In this document: piece by piece, positions 12,330-22,563 of the stretch | Layout: each line of letters starts with the position of its first letter | Position numbering within the stretch: position 1 is the stretch's first letter | Program-made: the position numbers and the translations under genes | Origin: Gymnopilus junonius | Taxonomy: Eukaryota > Basidiomycota > Agaricomycetes > Agaricales > Galerinaceae | Direction: 5' to 3' | Assembly (NCBI GenBank): GCA_015501075.1 | Contig: JADNYJ010000072.1 | Span: 1-64,000 of the forward strand | DNA length: 64,000 nucleotides | Notes under the pieces: model-generated | What the model was told of the DNA's origin: nothing | Database searches by the model: none | Seen by the model: the letters and a program-made list of their open reading frames with translations, nothing else

Positions 12330-13007
12330 CGTTAATTGTTAATTTGTGATACGCCGTAGTGTATGAGTATGTGATTTGTTATTTGTTATACTTATGCCAG
12401 TGCGGAGTCTATATCCCATACTTGGGTTTGCTTGGCGATTTGTTGAATTAAGGAGGAGGAATGAGTAGGTCGGATAACCCATAGGTCAATTCTTAAGTAT
12501 CACGGGCGATACAGAGTATGCATGAGGTGCAAGCGGGCAAATTTTCATTTTCACGTAACCTCATCGTGTGCCTAACTTCCCTCGGGCTCGTTCTCAGGTA
12601 GATCCTGATCCTTATCCAGCTCAAGATACAGTACTTACTTGTTAGCATAGCATGAAATTCAAAGAGGTAACCAGGTATTTGTTTGTCTCTTAATTTTACA
12701 GCCTCCTAGATCTACATTGAAAACGATTGCAACCAGACAAAACGAACAGCTCGAACTCTCGATACTACCTTAGATAGAGACTCGAGAGGCGGCTGGCTCT
12801 TTTCGAATTTGGTGATCTGCGAGCCACGGCGTGAAGCCTCATCCAGCGCAATTTTTTGGGACTCCGCTCGTTCAATATCCTCACCTTGAACATCTCTTCG
12901 GCACGGGGGCTTGCTCCGAACATAGCGTTTTGTTTAGGCCTTCGGCATGCGCCGGCAGCTGATGTAATGAGAGTGTTGTGTGTTCTTTCGAGCTCTTGAT
13001 TCCCGCC
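12330..13007 (+). repeat. Duplicated kinase 3' flank (copy B side)
   Basis: About 600 bases after copy B align, with small indels, to 14560-15000 after copy C. Shared landmarks are CCTTATCCAGCTCAAG, ACAGCTCGAACTCTCGATA, GGCTGGCTCTTTTCGAATT and GCCTCATCCAGCGC. No gene is seen. It marks the repeat unit as gene plus flank. The last 45 bases are the upstream block of copy C. Confidence 0.7.
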
Positions 13008-14559
13008 ATGAACTTGCTCAAGAGATTAAATCGATTAAGACCCACTACTGCCTACTCTCGTTCAGCATCTGGTACCGCGACCGTTTCTCCCCGCATATTT
13101 CCTACTACTGGTTTCACCACTGTCCCTGCGTCAACGAAGCTTGAGGAAGAGAACTGGGCATGGTACACGCCGCAATCCTTCTATCCAGTTTCTATTGGAG
13201 ACGTACTTCATTCCAAGTACCAAGTTCTCTTTAAACTTGGTTACGGAACTACCGCTACTATTTGGCAGTGCAGAGATCTTCAGTCAGTTCTTTTCTTGAA
13301 TCTTCTTCATACTGACATAAGGAAGCTGAATCGTCTCCCTCCCTCCAGACGGAATGAATACGTTTGCATGAAGTCTATGGTCAGCAACTACCCCTCGGTG
13401 CAACGCGAGATCAAAGCGTACGACGTCCTAAGCAAAGTAAGCAAGACTAGCAGGTCGCCAGGAAAGCGGTTTGTTCGACAGGCGTTGGATCACTTTGAAA
13501 TGCGTCATGGCGAGCGCGACTACCATTTTCTCATCCACGAGCCTCTCGGAGCCAGCCTCCAATTCTTCATTGAGATATCTAAAGTGGGTTTGCCCATTGA
13601 CTACGTCAAGGATTTAGCTTCCCAGATGCTTCATACTTTGGCATACATCCACAGCGCCGGAGTTATTCACGCAGGTCCGTGGGCCTCCTCCTGATTGTAA
13701 CACATATTTTTCTGATTATTTGATAACAATCATTTGGGTACCCTCCAGATCTCCAAGCGAATAATATCCTCCTCCACATTCAGGATAAAATCGTTCTCAA
13801 AGAGGGTGAGGAGGCCGAAATGGAACATCCCAGTGCGAGGAAATTCATCGGAGAGGGACAAGGACAGTCTGTGGTTTTTGAAACGAGGGAACACCCCGGA
13901 CCTCTACGCCGCTGGATAGGCGAGAAAAGCGGCCCAGTCCTCTGTGATTTTGGTGAAGCGCGCACGGGTAAAGAGTCGTATACAGAACTCATCCAGCCCG
14001 CTGCTTATCGCGCGCCGGAGGTGTTCTTGCACCTCCCGTGGGGTCCGCTGTGGATATTTGGAATTTTGGATGCATGGTTCGTTTCGTTCGATCATCATTT
14101 ACATTACTCTCTTAAAGTTTCCCCTCGCGTTTTGTTTTAATTTTAATTTGTTATTCGTTCATTCATTCGTTGATATAGATATGGGACTTCCTGCTAGGCC
14201 AGAACCTCTTTCCCCGGACATGGGCTCTAGACACCCACACCGCGGACAAAAACCAGCTCGCTAGGATGGTCGCCCTCCTCGGCCCTCCCCCCTCCTCATT
14301 CCTCGACGTGGGTCCCCGCGCTCTAGATTTTTTCAACCAGGATGGGTCACCCAAAGGGGAAGTTCAGAATCCAAGCGAGACGCTGGAGTCACTCCTTGCG
14401 TCTTCGCTTGAACGAACGAAAAAGATGATGACAGCAGAGGAGTCGGCTGCGTTTCTTTCGTTTCTGAGACGCGCGTTGACGTGGACGCCGGAGGGGCGTG
14501 TTTCGGCTGAGGAGCTGCTTTGGGATCCGTGGATTGCGAGTAGAGCAGAGTGCTGGTGA
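13008..14559 (+). pseudogene. SRPK-like protein kinase, copy C (one frameshift)
   Basis: Exons correspond to 13008-13282, 13349-13674, 13749-14076 and 14179-14559. All motifs are present: GYGTTATIW, YVCMKSM, HADLQANNIL (joined across the intron), CDFGEA and YRAPEV. Exon 3 is one base shorter than in copy D: the text reads GGTCCGCTG where D has GGTCCGGCTG, at about 14045-14048. This shifts the frame just before VDIW and removes the C-lobe. Everything after it is intact in the expected frame, including LARMVALLGPP and the end DPWIASRAECW. With only one single-base lesion, the defect is either recent or a base-calling error. An upstream in-frame ATG at 12978 exists, but 13008 matches the start used by the other copies. 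Confidence 0.82.
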
Positions 14560-15005
14560 AATTTTGTGATGAGCCATATGTATATAATTTGTTATATGAC
14601 TCTGTATCCTGTATTTCGGTTTGCTCAGCGATTTATTTGGGAGGGGAAATTAATAGGGTGACCCATAGGCCTCTTAAATATCACTGACGACAGAAGCCAT
14701 GAGCTGTTAGCAGGCAAATTTCATCTTCATACTTCATTGTTAATGTCCCTCATTCCCACGTAGATCCTTATCCAGCTCAAGGTACTTACTAGCATAGCAC
14801 GAAAGATGTAACCAGGCATTTGTCTCTTGAAAACAAACAGCTCGAACTCTCGATATTAGATAGAGAGGCAGCTGGCTCTTTTCGAATTCGGTGATCTGCG
14901 AGCCAAGGGCGTGAAGCTTGAAGCCTCATCCAGCGCCATTTTTGGGAACCTGCTCGTTTCCTCTCCTTGAACATTTCTTCCATGCGCTGCATTTTTCCAT
15001 TAACG
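14560..15005 (+). repeat. Duplicated kinase 3' flank (copy C side)
   Basis: Homologous to 12330-12900 after copy B, with more deletions. It leads directly into the next kinase relic. No gene is seen. Confidence 0.65.
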
Positions 15006-15029
15006 TACAATGCATTTCAAACAAGTACA

Positions 15030-15310
15030 CATAGTCTTATTAAGATGTCATCCACAAACCTTCGAAGTCAGCCTCCGATTCCATGACATATCTAAAGTAG
15101 GTTTCCCAATTAACTACGCCAGGACCTACCTTCCCAGATGCGGCACAACATCCACGCACCGGGGTCATTCACGCGGGTCTGTAGGGCCTCATCTGATTAT
15201 AGCGCACTTCTTCTGATTATTTATATTTAACCACAATCATTTGTGCACCTACGAATCTTAAGCAAATAGCATTCTCCTTCTCATTCAGGATAAGAGTGTT
15301 CTATATGCTC
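15030..15310 (+). pseudogene. Relic of an SRPK-like kinase (N-lobe end to catalytic loop)
   Basis: Short stretches still match copies C and D: ISKVGFPINYA (compare ISKVGLPIDYV), a degraded QMLHTLAYIHSAGVIHAG segment, and the intron that follows it with TCTGATTATTT and ACAATCATTTG. Frames are broken in several places, and nothing recognisable upstream or downstream of this piece remains. This is the most decayed direct-orientation member of the array. Confidence 0.65.
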
Positions 15311-15720
15311 GGCTACCACTGAACAGGGTTTCCTTGTGATTTTCAACAGTCAACTTTCCTGCCAGAGTCATTCTTGTTCTCTACTGCGTTGTCGATCATG
15401 GGTCGGTCATGCTAGCTAATATAAATCACGATATCTGCAGTTGCCAAAGTTTAGTCAGGTCGGTTTAAATGATCTACTCCTGAGGTTACGCCCATTTCTG
15501 GACGCAACTCTATTGTTTGCTGTTTATGGTAACTCGTGGGGTACGCATTGAAATTCTACCGCTTATATGACCTTAGTACTCTACATCAATGGTTCGAGAG
15601 TGAGAAAGTTAACGGTAAGTCATGGAATGAAAAATTCCCTGCCCACAGTGAATACACCGCCAGTCATAAGAGGCCGAGGGGTTATCTTACTCTGCCCGTC
15701 AATCGCTGGACAGCCCGGAA

Positions 15721-16466
15721 TTATAATTCCGGTGCAGATGCACGCTGTTCCTGCGTCCACATCAAAGTGCGCCTCATAAACGTGAGGAACGCTGTTGACT
15801 CCTCAATCGCTTTTTTTAGCTCATTTGAGGGAAGACGCAAGGAGTGGCTTGGGCGCCTCGCTCGGGACGGACCCTGTGGGAAACTCATGCTGATTGAAAA
15901 ATGGAGAGCCTGCGGACCCGAGTCGACTTGAAGCTCTGGGGAGGTCACTCTCCGAGCGAGGTGGTTTTTGTCGGTTGAGTCCACATCTACCCCCACGGAC
16001 GGAAAGAGAGGACAGGAAGTCCCATAATACATATCCATATCAACGAATAAAGAAAAAGTAAAAATGAATGTGAGAGAAAGAGATGGTTTGAACGATGACT
16101 GGACGAACGAACCATGCAGCCAAGAATCCGGATATCTACAGCTGGCCCATGAAACGTGCATGAAAGCTTCCGGCGCTTGGTAGAAGGCTGGATCTGTCCT
16201 GTATACGACTCTTTCCCCTTATCTGCTTCTCCAAAATCGTATAGAACCGGACCACTCTTCGATGCAGAGATTCGGGATGAACCCTTGCTTCGAAACCCAC
16301 TGATTAAGATTTTGCTAGGGCTGTCAAGATCTTCGATTTTGGGTACTCTGAATCTGATGTCTACTTTCCGCCTACGGCCCCACATACATGTACTGTGCAG
16401 GACAATATTGTTCTGAAAGATACCGAGGAAGCCTAGATCTACTACTCGATCTGAAAATGGCATCAA
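15721..16466 (-). pseudogene. Inverted relic of the 3' half of an SRPK-like kinase
   Basis: Read leftwards, the segment keeps SKSGPVLYDFGEADKGKESY, then GPAVDI and LGCMV, an intron, and a degraded last exon with NHLARR, SGPQALHF and FLTFMRRTLMWT. Order and spacing match exons 3 and 4 of the kinase genes, but frames are broken and many residues differ. It is the only array member in reverse orientation, so it needed an inversion or a separate insertion. Confidence 0.75.
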
Positions 16467-17360
16467 ATAATGAAATTTGGATCCACATTCGTGATTGCTA
16501 GTTCTCTTCCTCGGGGCCCGTGTGATTTGGCTTTACGCGCTGACTTTAATTCCATCCAAATGACTGTACTTATTTCTGACTTGAAGCCGACCATGAGGAC
16601 GTTGCAGCATGACCTCATGGCGTGTGAAAAGAAGCGACCTAACAGTCATTGGGTTGGCCGATGTTTGCATCAGGACTTGTGTGTGTGTGTGTGGGTGCAT
16701 AAGTGCGTGTGAGAGTATAATCAGCTCCTGGGTGCTGTATGTTCCTATGAATCTCAACTAGATGTCATCTGTAATCGATTAACGCCATGTGGTGCACCAA
16801 ATATGGAGTGTTTCAAGATCATCTTGCACACAGAGAAGATGATGTAAATTCTGGATTGTGAAATTTATATGTGGGTAAACGTTTTACAAATATTCAAAAT
16901 GATCTTCCGCAAGCTCCTGGAGTGCGAGCTGATTTTGGTCGAACCATCAAAGATCCCGATGTCGAACCTGTCAGTGAATTAAACCAGGCGCTAAACAACT
17001 GAAAAGATTGCGGATTCGTGTTCAGAGGATCTCTACAAATCACAGGAGCCAGATCTTGCCAAGAGAACATTTGAATGCAAAAATCGCTTTAGCCTTCCAT
17101 ATCTAGGACACCATTCGAATTGCAGTGCTGCGGAAATCAATAACTGAAGAGTTATTATAAGTATGCATGCCTGGGAGATGAAGATGTTGGTCTAGGTGCT
17201 CACAACAAACTAAGCTATGTAGCTTCCATTTGGCACCATCAATAGCAGTGCTCAACTCAAAGTTCACACAATCAGTTCACAAGATTTCATTGGAAGTATT
17301 CCCAAAGTAACTGCTTCCCTTATGGCATGTAATTAGGGAGGCCCTGTTCAAAAACTCCGA
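16467..17360. other. No gene seen
   Basis: AT-rich spacer with a short GT dinucleotide run near 16680-16694. Frames are short and carry no recognisable motif. Confidence 0.5.
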
Positions 17361-17365
17361 TGCAG

Positions 17366-17372
17366 TATAAAT
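17366..17372 (+). promoter_or_regulatory. TATA-like box upstream of the 117-aa gene
   Basis: TATAAAT lies 70 bases before the ATG at 17442, a reasonable distance for a fungal promoter. This is inferred from position only. Confidence 0.35.
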
Positions 17373-17441
17373 GTCCCTATCTTAGTATGATTCCCCCAAC
17401 TGAGAACCTTTGTCACAGCAGACCAATATCTCATCATCATC

Positions 17442-17915
17442 ATGTTTCCTTCCATCCAGGATATCCAAGATGCTGTCTCCAACATGACCACTCGAGGACT
17501 AAATATAGTCAAAGCCACGAAAGGCAAGGGAACACTCAAAGATGTCAAAACCAATAGTGATGAGGAGACATATGGTAAAGTTGTCAGCACCTTGAAAACT
17601 GTGGGACAGAAGGTGGGTCATCATAAGTTGCCACTCTGATCTTTAATGGTATTGACTGAGTGCTCTTCACGTAGAAACCCCAAGTGAAGTCCTATGCCCT
17701 CCAGTAAGTACACCTCCTTGCTCATAGATTGAGTACTGTAACTAAATGTTTCAAAATTTAGTGGAACTAGGTTCCACAAATCCCACAGGGACCTTGATGA
17801 CAAAAAGCCCATTCTCTCTGTTCAATTGTATTCAGATGTTGCAGGCAGTCCCGATGCTTATGTCGAGACACTTCACATCCACCCGGATGGATCCTACAAG
17901 TCTAACAGGAATTAG
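17442..17915 (+). CDS. Small spliced protein of unknown function (117 aa)
   Basis: I do not recognise this gene. Three exons (17442-17612, 17675-17703, 17762-17915) with GT-AG introns of 62 and 58 bases join into a continuous frame of 117 codons plus stop. Both junctions restore frame, with the second splitting a codon into CA and T. This supports a real gene rather than a chance ORF. The protein is charged and soluble-looking, with no signal peptide or membrane segment. It starts MFPSIQDIQDAVSNM, has a Lys-rich middle (VKATKGKGTLKDVK) and ends with KKPILSVQLYSDVAGSPDAY, an aromatic/His stretch (ETLHIHPDG) and YKSNRN. A TATA-like box lies upstream. It sits alone between kinase relics and a solo LTR. 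Confidence 0.6.
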
Positions 17916-18591
17916 GATTAATGAGTATCCTCGTTGACGGGCAGAGTGAAGAATGAGTAGTTGTTTTGTCCATCTGTAAATGAATGAATGTACCATGTAT
18001 CATGTTTCAGTAGATGTGGCATATAGAAAGCTTGTATACAACGTATGCATGAGTTAACCTTTGCGCAGTGGTCGGCTTCTAGATTGGGTTGACTAATGTA
18101 GGCCAGAGCTATGTGATTCAATTTCAATGCAGTGAGGTCATCACACTTGGCAGGACCTCGATAGGACCTGCTAGCGTCGATTTATTGAAGCAAATTTCGG
18201 GCTTCCTTTAATTTTTCTCTAAGCCCTGATATTTCACTTATATATGTGCCAAAAAAGTATTTATTGTGACAACGTACTCTCTATGTATGAGAAAGGCAAT
18301 ACACATCATAGAACACAATACCTACTACTACTAGATCAAGAACTGCAAGAATAAAAGATATAGGCTTCAACATCGTCTATTCAAAGTTTAAATCTCAGAA
18401 ACTTATCCAGGGCAGATGAGGTGCTATCTGGCATCATGAGTTCACATATAAGTGAGCAGAGAAAGGTGCACATAGGTGCATGCACAGACGTCGGAATGAA
18501 AAGGGCTTAAAGGGCTCGGAAAACCAAACAGGAAAAAATATTTGAATGCTCAAAAACCTTGTGAGCTCTATCTATGTGACTGTGCAGGGTA
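17916..18591. other. No gene seen
   Basis: AT-rich spacer between the 117-aa gene and the solo LTR. It has only short frames without motifs. Confidence 0.5.
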
Positions 18592-18596
18592 CATAA
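18592..18596. repeat. LTR target-site duplication, left (CATAA)
   Basis: A 5-bp direct repeat matching 19107-19111. Confidence 0.65.
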
Positions 18597-19106
18597 TGTT
18601 ATGATTCCTTATTTCGTTTATCTTATCGTGCACCCCATTTTCTTTTCTTATCATTTACCGAATGATTTACTATTTATAGTTTCTTCATGATCATCTTTGC
18701 TCGCAAGATGATCATTTACTTTCTTACATGTATGTGGACAATCTTTCCTCTTGATCATCATCCCTTGTACTGCCCTGATGATGATCACCCCATTCCGATT
18801 CCCCTTGTTTTATCTTCATTTCATTATATTATTATCAAACCCAAATAGTATATAACCGTAGCTAGTCTACATGTATTCCTTAGCTTGTTCTTGAGAATAT
18901 TATCTCTTGTAACAACCAAGACGAACTTGAACCACTAAGGCATTCTTCTGTCAAAGACAATACCTAAGTGGACTTCATCGAACGACCTCTACGACTACTA
19001 CACCAGACTTTATCTTACCAGATTAGGCAAGGGGGTCCCAGGATAAAAAATATTTAACTATCCTCTATATTTTTTTTAACGACCCATTGGCTGAACCAAC
19101 CAGCCA
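18597..19106. mobile_element. Solo LTR of an LTR retrotransposon
   Basis: The 510-bp segment begins TGTTATGATTCC and ends AACCAACCAGCCA, so it has the TG...CA ends of LTRs, and is flanked by perfect CATAA 5-bp duplications. Inside is a TATATAA box at 18849-18855. No gag-pol sequence lies on either side, so this is a solo LTR left by recombination between two LTRs. The boundaries rest on the duplication plus the TG/CA ends. The family (probably Ty3-like, given the 5-bp duplication) is a guess. Confidence 0.68.
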
Positions 19107-19111
19107 CATAA
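19107..19111. repeat. LTR target-site duplication, right (CATAA)
   Basis: Copy of 18592-18596, directly after the terminal CCA of the LTR. Confidence 0.65.
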
Positions 19112-19168
19112 TCAGGCACATTGTCTAAATAAGGAAATATGACATCATCGCCATGCTACCTTTCCTCC

Positions 19169-19574
19169 TCACCTGCTGTCTGACTTCTTGCAAGCCTTGC
19201 AAGTCCAATTACGGGGCTTTTGTTGAAGTTTTACACATGCCAGGTGATACTGTGATGCATAACAATTTTTTTTGGTTAGTGAAAGTCAGAAAAATATGTC
19301 AGAATATCTACCCATTGCATCTCACATCCAGGTCTTCTGCATTCAATTACATTGTCAGCGGAGCAATCAAGTTCCTCTTCACATATGCAATCACCTTGGT
19401 CTTGTGCCACACCATTTCTTTTCTCCACAGTCCGGGCAAGTAATGTAACCCTTGCTGTCAGGCTTGATGTCTGCAGTCTAGATGAAGTACGGCATGTAAG
19501 ACTTTTTTCTGCCTCTCTGGGATTCAACAAACACTCACCTCAGACTCATTAGAAGCCATAGATGCCATTCTCAT
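19169..19574 (-). pseudogene. Small PHD-finger (C4HC3 zinc-binding) protein, probably one frameshift
   Basis: Read leftwards, three exons are apparent (about 19574-19539, 19477-19312, 19249-19169). The first encodes MRMASMASNESE. The second can be read with CPDCGEKKWCG and then, after a shift of one base, CICEEELDCSADNVIECRRP and GCEMQW. After an intron the third gives YHLACVKLQQKPRNWTCKAC and a stop a few residues later. The Cys and His order (C-x-C, C-x4-C, H-x2-C, C-x2-C) is that of a PHD finger, a histone-tail-reading zinc domain. Summed exon lengths leave one base too many, so either there is a frameshift or exon 2 starts elsewhere. It might be a free-standing small protein or the tail of a lost larger gene. 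Confidence 0.6.
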
Positions 19575-20185
19575 TGCTCTTTTGAGATTGTGCGGTGTAG
19601 ATTTCGTCGCTTCCCTCTGCCTGTAGTCTGAACTGTGTCTAATCTTATCTGTAATTTCATGTCAATTGAGTAGTTATTGCCTTTTTTTCTATAAAACCTA
19701 CATCCAGGACTCGTTCCATGCACACCTACACTGTCGTACATCACCTCTGAGCAATATTTCTTACTAATTTTGGCCTATTTGGAAGGCATTCCCAAAAATT
19801 TTTAACAGCCTGACGGCCGAACCAACCGTGGTCCAGGATTTACGGCCCGGGACCCCCTAGAGATTAGGTTCTGTCGTCAACGTCGTAACACATAAACGGG
19901 AGAATCCCTATTTAACAAGGTTGTAGTCACGCTGTACCGTTCGGTCATCTGTCGAAGATAAATAGCCCTAGGGCTGCTCTGACGTCGACTTTCCGCCCAC
20001 AGACATTTACAGCAACGAATCGCGCAAGATCTAGCGGGCCGCGGCTCTAAAATTCCGATTATAGGCCCCGGGTTTCGACCTGCCATCGGCATGTGTCGCC
20101 AGCTGATGTAAACAGAGTGTTGTGTGTTCTATATGTAAACGTTGCAATAGTTGTTTCTGGAAAGCTCCAACCCTTGACTCCCGCC
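19575..20185. other. Spacer with LTR-like end and kinase D upstream block
   Basis: At 19798-19835 the text TTTTTAAC...GAACCAACCGTGG resembles the last 35 bases of the solo LTR, possibly an old LTR relic. The final 85 bases hold the upstream block shared with kinases A and C. No gene is supported. Confidence 0.4.
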
Positions 20186-21693
20186 ATGAACTTACTCAAG
20201 GGATTGAGATCTACTCTTGCTTACTTTCACTCAGCATCTGGCACTACAAGCGTTGCTCCCCGCCTATTTCCTGCGACTGGTTTCATCACTGTCCCGGCCT
20301 CAACAAAGCTTGAGGAAGAGAACTGGACATGGTACACGCCGCAATCCTTCTACCCAGTCTCTATCGGAGACGTACTTCATTCCAAGTACCAAGTTCTCTA
20401 TAAACTCGGTTATGGAACTACCGCTTACTATTTGGTTATGTAGGGATCTTCAGTCAGTTCCTTTCTTGAATCTTCTTTGTACTGACATAAGTAAGCTGAA
20501 TCGTCTCCCTCCCTCCAGACGGAATGAATACGTTTGCATGAAATTCATGGTCAGCAACTACCCCTCGGTTCAACGCGAGATCAAAGCGTACGACATCCTA
20601 AGCAAAGTAAGCAAGACCAGCACGTCGCCAGGAAAGCGGTTTGTTCGACAAGCGTTGGATCACTTTGAACTTGGCTATAACGAGCGCAAATACCATTTTC
20701 TAATCCACGAGCCTCTCGGAGCCACTCTTCAATTTTTTCTTGACATAGCTGAAGACGGTTTGCCGATCGACTATGTCAAGGATTTAGCTTCCGAGATACT
20801 TCATGCTCTGGCATACATTCACAGCGCCGGAGTTATTCACACAGGTCCGTGGGCCTTGTTCTGATCATAACCGACTTTTTTTTTTCTAACTATTTGACCA
20901 CAATCATTTGGATACCCTCCAGATCTCCAAGCGAGTAATATCCTGCTTCGCATTCAGGATAAAATCGTTCTCAAAGAGGGTGAGGAGGCCGAAATGGAAC
21001 ATCCCAGTGCGAGGAAATTCATCGGAGAGGGACAAGGACAGTCTGTTGTTTTTGAAACCAGGGAACACCCCGGACCTCTACCCCGCTGGATAGGCGAGAA
21101 AAGCGGCCCAGTCCTCTGTGATTTTGGTGAAGCGCGCACGGGGAAAGAGTCGTATACAGAACTCATCCAGCCCGCTGCTTATCGCGCGCCGGAGGTGTTC
21201 TTGCACCTCCCGTGGGGTCCGGCTGTGGATATTTGGAATTTCGGATGCATGGTAGCCTATCGTTTAATTACCTCTCTTTCCCTCACTTTTATTTATCTAT
21301 TGGTTAATGTAGATGTGGGACTTCCTCCTAGGCGAAAACCTCTTTCCCCAGATGCGAGGGCTAGACCCCCACACCGCCTCCCAGAACCAGCTCGCGCGGA
21401 TGGTCGCTCTGCTTGGACCTCCCCCCGAGGCGCTTCTGGCCGACTCAGGTCCCCGCGCCCTCGAATTTTTCAACCCCGACGGGTCTCCCAAAGGGGAAGT
21501 TCCGAGCGACACGCTTGAGTCACTCCTCGCGTCCGGGCTTGAACGAACAGAAAAGACGATGACAACCGAGGAGTCGGCTGCGTTTCTTGCTTTTCTGAGA
21601 CGCACGTTGACATGGACGGAAGAAGGGCGTGTGTCGGTTGAGGAGCTGCTTGTCGATCCTTGGATTGCGGAAGAATCGTCGAGATGGCGATAA
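20186..21693 (+). pseudogene. SRPK-like protein kinase, copy D (one frameshift)
   Basis: Exons correspond to 20186-20452, 20519-20844, 20923-21251 and 21313-21693. The sequence is close to copy C, with the same leader style, HTDLQASNIL, CDFGEA, YRAPEV, VDIWNFGCM and MWDFLLGENLFPQM. Exon 1 has one extra T (GCTTACTATTTGG where the others read GCTACTATTTGG, near 20424-20428). This shifts the frame inside the glycine-loop strand and ends translation at a TAG at 20441. All later exons are intact in the expected frame. Either the frameshift is genuine, making a dead gene, or it is a read error in an otherwise functional gene. Confidence 0.82.
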
Positions 21694-22030
21694 CCTACTG
21701 TCGGAGTCATTCAGTTTGAGTTCAGTGCTCAAGTCCAAGCTCAAGCACAGAATATCATTCTATTATACTTACTCTAGTCTGAGTACATCACGACGATATC
21801 AAATTTCATAATCTGAGGACGTGATGCTGGTCTTTTTCTCTTGATTTTATTTTACAAGCTTAAATTTCTCACAAATGACGGCAGTCCATCCGCCTCACGA
21901 TCATCGATGACTGTCTGAGCCCGGCGTCATCAAACTAATCATGATGCCTTTCGGAGGGTGCCCGTGATGAATGATGATTTTGATCCAAATGCAAAATTCG
22001 AGTGGACTGGTCATGGCCAATAAAATTTCT
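21694..22030 (+). repeat. Duplicated 3' flank of kinase D
   Basis: About 335 bases match 24035-24372 after copy E almost base for base. Shared landmarks are CTATTATACTTACTCTAGTC, GAGTACATCACGACGATATC and TGGTCATGGCCAATAAAATT. It shows that D and E, or their downstream parts, share a recent duplication. Confidence 0.8.
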
Positions 22031-22469
22031 TAGCAAGGGGCCTTCCGGAACGGCCGAAGTTTTCATTTGTCCTTGTCACTTGACTCTCACCATCGCGCAC
22101 AGGTCCAGCTTCGCATATCCGACTGCGTTTTCACAGCACTTTCCGTCTTTTTCAACCACCCACCCACCCTCTTTATTAAATTACAGTCCTTACAAGCACC
22201 TTTTTATTTTATTTTTATATTTTAGAATTTATTGTCAGCTCGTTATCCTCTATCACAAAGTCACTTGAGCAGTTATGAGTTACTGAGTTCTGAGCATAAG
22301 ACTGGATCCGTGGACGGCCCACCCGCCCAAGCGGCTGGTCATCGGCTCCGCGTTCCGCTTAGCCAAGCTAAGCTCTCCCCAACCCCCCACAGTCTTGTGT
22401 TCACAGGTTGCTGCCTTTGCGTCTCGAACATAGTTGAGGCTGGACGTCGAAACTAAATCAACCATAAGG
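22031..22469. other. Spacer between kinase D and E
   Basis: Unique AT-rich sequence with no supported gene. Confidence 0.5.
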
Positions 22470-22563
22470 GTGCTTGGCTACAGCTTCAAGCTTCAAGTTT
22501 GATCAGATCACTGCTCGGGGTCTCGGGGTCTCGGGCCGAATCAGAGGTGGCTCGCTCCCGTCA

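Noticed and set aside
15536..15931. 131-codon plus-strand frame at 15.5-15.9 kb
   Set aside because: Its right half is the antisense of the inverted kinase relic, and its left half has no motif.
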